NCBI GenBank assembly: GCA_963836355.1
Contig: CAWIJO010000006.1
Span: 372,001-436,000, forward strand
Reading direction: 5' to 3'
Length of the DNA: 64,000 nucleotides
Source: Palsa-506 sp963836355
GTDB lineage: Bacteria; Actinomycetota; Actinomycetes; Streptosporangiales; Streptosporangiaceae
Notes under the pieces: model-generated
The model's input: only the letters and a program-made list of their open reading frames with translations
The model's database searches: none
Told to the model about the DNA's origin: nothing
In this document: positions 61,764 through 64,000 of the stretch, one piece after another
Layout of the letters: each line of letters opens with the position of its first letter
Position numbering within the stretch: the stretch's first letter is position 1
Program-made: the position numbers and the translations under genes

Positions 61764-64000
61764 TCAGTGGCCTGGCAAGCGCATCGCGTCCAGAATGAAC
61801 GCCTGGACCTCGGCCTCGTAGGCCAGCCGGGCGAACCGCCCGGACGGGCCCGTATGGGCGCCGGCGCCCAGCTCGGCGCGGAAAAGGATCGTGGCGCCGG
61901 CTGTGTCGGTCTCCCGCAGCCGGGCGACCCACTTGGCGGGCTCGTGGATCAGCACCCGCGGGTCGTTGACGGCGCCGGTCACCAGCAGGTCAGGCCGCGG
62001 GCCGTCGGGCGGGTTCTCGTACGGCGAATAGGCACGCAGGCAGGTGAAATCGCCCCGGTCCCGCGGGTTGCCCCATTCATCCCATTCGTTCACGGTCAAC
62101 GGTATGCTCGGGTCGAGCATGGTATTGACGCAGTCGACGAATGGCACTTCAGCCACCACGGCGCGCCAGCGACCGGGCGCGCGGGAGTAGACAGCGGCCT
62201 GCAGCAGCCCGCCGGCCGACAACCCGCGGGACACGATCTTGCTGCCGTCGACAAGAGCGCGCGAGCCAGCCGCGTCGCCCGCCAGCCAGTCGGCGACTGC
62301 GACGAAATCGTCAAAGGTGTTCGGTTTCGCGCGCAGCCTGCCCTGGTGCCACCAGTTCCGGCCGCATTCACCGCCGCCGCGCACGTGCGCGATGGCGTAA
62401 ACCAGCCCGCGGTCGAGCAGCGACGGCAGGCTGATGTCGAATTCGGGGTCCGCGCAGGATTCGTAGGCGCCGTAGCCGTAAAGCAGGCACGGGGCGCTGC
62501 CGTCCAGCGCGGTACTGGCCGCGCGGGCCAGCGTGACCGGGATCCGCGTCCCGTCGGCAGCGACCGCGTGCAGCCGCTCCGTGATGTATCCGTCCGGGTC
62601 ATAGCCAGCCACCTGCTGACGCCTGACTTCGGTCCGCTGGCCGGTGGCCAGCTCGAGCTCGGACCAGGCCGGCGGCTCGGTCAGCGACTCCTCGACGATG
62701 ATCACGGTCCGGGCGTCGTAGTCGTCGGCGTGCGCCACCTTGATGGTGCCGGCGGGCTTCGCCAGCGGCACTTCCCGGACGCTGCCGCCGCCAGTGTCGG
62801 TGATCACCAGCAGCGGCGCGCCGTCACGGCGCAGGGTGAGCAGCAGGTGACGGGCAAACACGTCGCACGAGAGCAGCCGGGTGTCCGCCCGCGCCGGGGC
62901 TATCGCCGGGCAGTCCAGCTGCACCCAGTTCTCCCGGCCCGGCGCCGAGACGAGCGCGCGCATCAGCCGGAACTCGGCGGCGCCGTCGTCGGTCACCAGG
63001 TAAAGCTGGCCGCCGCGATCCTCGCGGCCGTGATCCACCCGGTACTCGACTGCGCGGCGGCGCAGCGCCACCAGGACCGGCTCGCGCTCCGGATCGGCCA
63101 TCGGGATCAGCCGGACCTCGGTGGTGTCTCGCGAGGCCGAGGTGATGATCGCCAGCGTGCCGCTGCGCGACGTGCGCAACTCGAACTCGAAGCGCGCGTC
63201 GTCCTCCGTCAGCACCAGCACGTCCGTGCCGGGCGCGGTACCGACCCGGTGCCGCCAGACCTGATACGGGCGGTGCAGTTCGTCCGGGACCAGGTAGAAG
63301 AGATAGCGCGAGTCCGCGCTCCAGGCACTGCCCGGGCAGGTACGCGGCGCCAGATCCGGCCGGATCTGCCCGGTCACCAGGTCGGTGATCCGCAGCGCGT
63401 AGACCTCGGCCCCGCTGGTGTCGACCGACCAGGCGAGCAATCTGCCGTCCGGGCTCGGCTCGCGGACTCCGACATCGGCGAAGCCGGTGGCCCTGGCGAT
63501 GATGTTCTCGTCCAGCAGCAGTTGTTCGGTGGTTTCTCCGGGTTTCGCCCTGAGGAACTGTAGATTTTCGCCTTCTTCGGGCATTCTGGTCCAGTACGCA
63601 TAACCGCGGCATGGCCACCTGACCGAGTCCTCGGCCTGGCGGGTGGTCCGCCCGGCCGCTGCGCGGAACAACTCACCGGCGAGCTCCGCCAGCGGGCGGG
63701 TACGTGCGTCGTAAAAGGCGCGCTCCGCGGTCAGGTAGTTCCGCAGGGCCGGCTCTTGCGGGTCGCGCATCCAGGCATAGCCGTCCACATCGGCGGTGCC
63801 GTGGAGTTCCCGCGTTACCGGGACGCGCGGGGCCCGCGGGGGAAGCGAGACTGCCGAGGCTGGCGAGGTTTTCGGGCCTGGCGAGCTTGGCGGTGCTGGC
63901 TGGTATGACGGTCCTGGCAGGCCTGGCGAGCTTGGCGGTGCTGGCTGCTTTGACGGTCCTGGCAGGCCTGGCGAGCTTGGCGGTGCTGGCTGGTATGACG
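61764..64000 (-). CDS. S9 family peptidase (prolyl oligopeptidase/oligopeptidase B-like), start beyond right edge
   Basis: At least 745 codons. A beta-propeller N-terminal part starts near VPVTRELHGTADVDGYAWMR, and the alpha/beta-hydrolase domain has the catalytic Ser in SRGLSAGGLLQAAV, an Asp region near TGAVNDPRV and the His in ELGAGAHTGP. It cuts peptides after Pro or basic residues inside or near the cell. The frame stays open through a Pro/Ser/Gly repeat (63880-64000) with no ATG, GTG or TTG between 63789 and 64000, so the true start lies outside. A GTG at 63788 would remove conserved N-terminal residues. Confidence 0.92.
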   Translation of the reverse strand, partial: SYQPAPPSSPGLPGPSKQPAPPSSPGLPGPSYQPAPPSSPGPKTSPASAVSLPPRAPRVPVTRELHGTADVDGYAWMRDPQEPALRNYLTAERAFYDARTRPLAELAGELFRAAAGRTTRQAEDSVRWPCRGYAYWTRMPEEGENLQFLRAKPGETTEQLLLDENIIARATGFADVGVREPSPDGRLLAWSVDTSGAEVYALRITDLVTGQIRPDLAPRTCPGSAWSADSRYLFYLVPDELHRPYQVWRHRVGTAPGTDVLVLTEDDARFEFELRTSRSGTLAIITSASRDTTEVRLIPMADPEREPVLVALRRRAVEYRVDHGREDRGGQLYLVTDDGAAEFRLMRALVSAPGRENWVQLDCPAIAPARADTRLLSCDVFARHLLLTLRRDGAPLLVITDTGGGSVREVPLAKPAGTIKVAHADDYDARTVIIVEESLTEPPAWSELELATGQRTEVRRQQVAGYDPDGYITERLHAVAADGTRIPVTLARAASTALDGSAPCLLYGYGAYESCADPEFDISLPSLLDRGLVYAIAHVRGGGECGRNWWHQGRLRAKPNTFDDFVAVADWLAGDAAGSRALVDGSKIVSRGLSAGGLLQAAVYSRAPGRWRAVVAEVPFVDCVNTMLDPSIPLTVNEWDEWGNPRDRGDFTCLRAYSPYENPPDGPRPDLLVTGAVNDPRVLIHEPAKWVARLRETDTAGATILFRAELGAGAHTGPSGRFARLAYEAEVQAFILDAMRLPGH
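63880..64000. repeat. 45-bp tandem repeat encoding a Pro/Ser/Gly leader
   Basis: Units of 45 bp starting GGCGAGCTTGGCGGTGCTGG at 63880, 63925 and 63970 (third copy cut by the window end). They encode repeats containing APPSSPG and LPGPS on the minus strand, in frame with the peptidase. Confidence 0.88.

Noticed and set aside
1..64000. tRNA or rRNA genes
   Set aside because: No cloverleaf-type GTTCGA arm with matching acceptor stem or rRNA-like conserved block was recognised; a tRNAscan-type search would settle it.

Overview
The window is very GC-rich, with codons ending in G/C, GTG/TTG starts and purine-rich ribosome sites. It carries genes typical of filamentous actinomycetes: bldC, DUF3073, an XRE/DUF5753 regulator with a DUF397 protein, LCP and class F sortase proteins, and large LuxR/AAA regulators. 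I read it as a chromosomal segment of a sporulating-type actinobacterium related to Streptomyces/Streptosporangiales. Genus and species cannot be set from the sequence alone. No rRNA, tRNA or CRISPR array was recognised.

Layout. 0-5.2 kb: end of a DUF4397 surface protein, a class F sortase, a cupin, a SIMPL-domain protein, a DEAD-box RNA helicase and an SDR oxidoreductase. 5.2-19.5 kb is an accessory, decaying region. It holds a frameshifted GH9 cellulase relic, a secreted-protease fragment, a composite transposon of two related but different IS4-type elements flanked by an 11-bp target duplication and splitting a membrane-protein gene, a DNA-glycosylase remnant, a LuxR/AAA pseudogene and a GNAT pseudogene. 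Intact DUF1697 and arfB genes sit inside it. So does a lower-GC two-gene cassette (17.2-18.5 kb): a RelA/SpoT-fold nucleotidyltransferase-like protein with a long acidic leader, followed 5 bp later by a small acidic partner. This looks like a toxin/immunity or toxin/antitoxin pair.

19.5-25.3 kb: mscL with tandem repeats at its 3' end, a family A polymerase-like gene (frameshifted), a DUF5666-like membrane protein, a proline-rich protein with a repeat-associated frameshift, and bldC with a palindrome upstream. 25.5-36.4 kb is conserved core: an unknown conserved protein, Leu/Val dehydrogenase, DUF3073, and the purine genes purM, purF, purL, purQ and purS, interspersed with a sterol-carrier-like protein, a lectin-like exported protein and an anti-sigma-type ATPase. 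These pur products make and amidate the early purine intermediates (PRPP to phosphoribosylamine, FGAR to FGAM, FGAM to AIR).

36.5-44.9 kb: a pyruvate/branched-chain 2-oxoacid dehydrogenase operon (E1 alpha, E1 beta, E2) with a Dabb protein, then two divergent acyl-CoA dehydrogenase genes, the second a two-domain fusion. 45-50 kb: an LCP cell-wall ligase, a small repeat-tailed protein, a DedA protein, a beta-lactamase-fold hydrolase and a small membrane protein. 50.3-55.8 kb: an XRE regulator and DUF397, the tight folE-ybjQ-DUF1707-yceI operon, a DUF2231 gene divergent from a Cys-rich winged-helix regulator, and a perfect 32-bp inverted repeat. 55.8-64 kb: a truncated membrane protein, an intact LuxR/AAA giant regulator, an NTF2-like protein, a second DedA protein, an OmpR-type response regulator and an S9 peptidase that runs off the right edge.

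Two themes recur. Short tandem duplications (15-45 bp) appear in many coding and intergenic places. Single-base frameshifts hit several otherwise healthy genes (E2, a two-domain acyl-CoA dehydrogenase, the polymerase-like gene, DUF2231). The second may be real decay or base-level sequence error.
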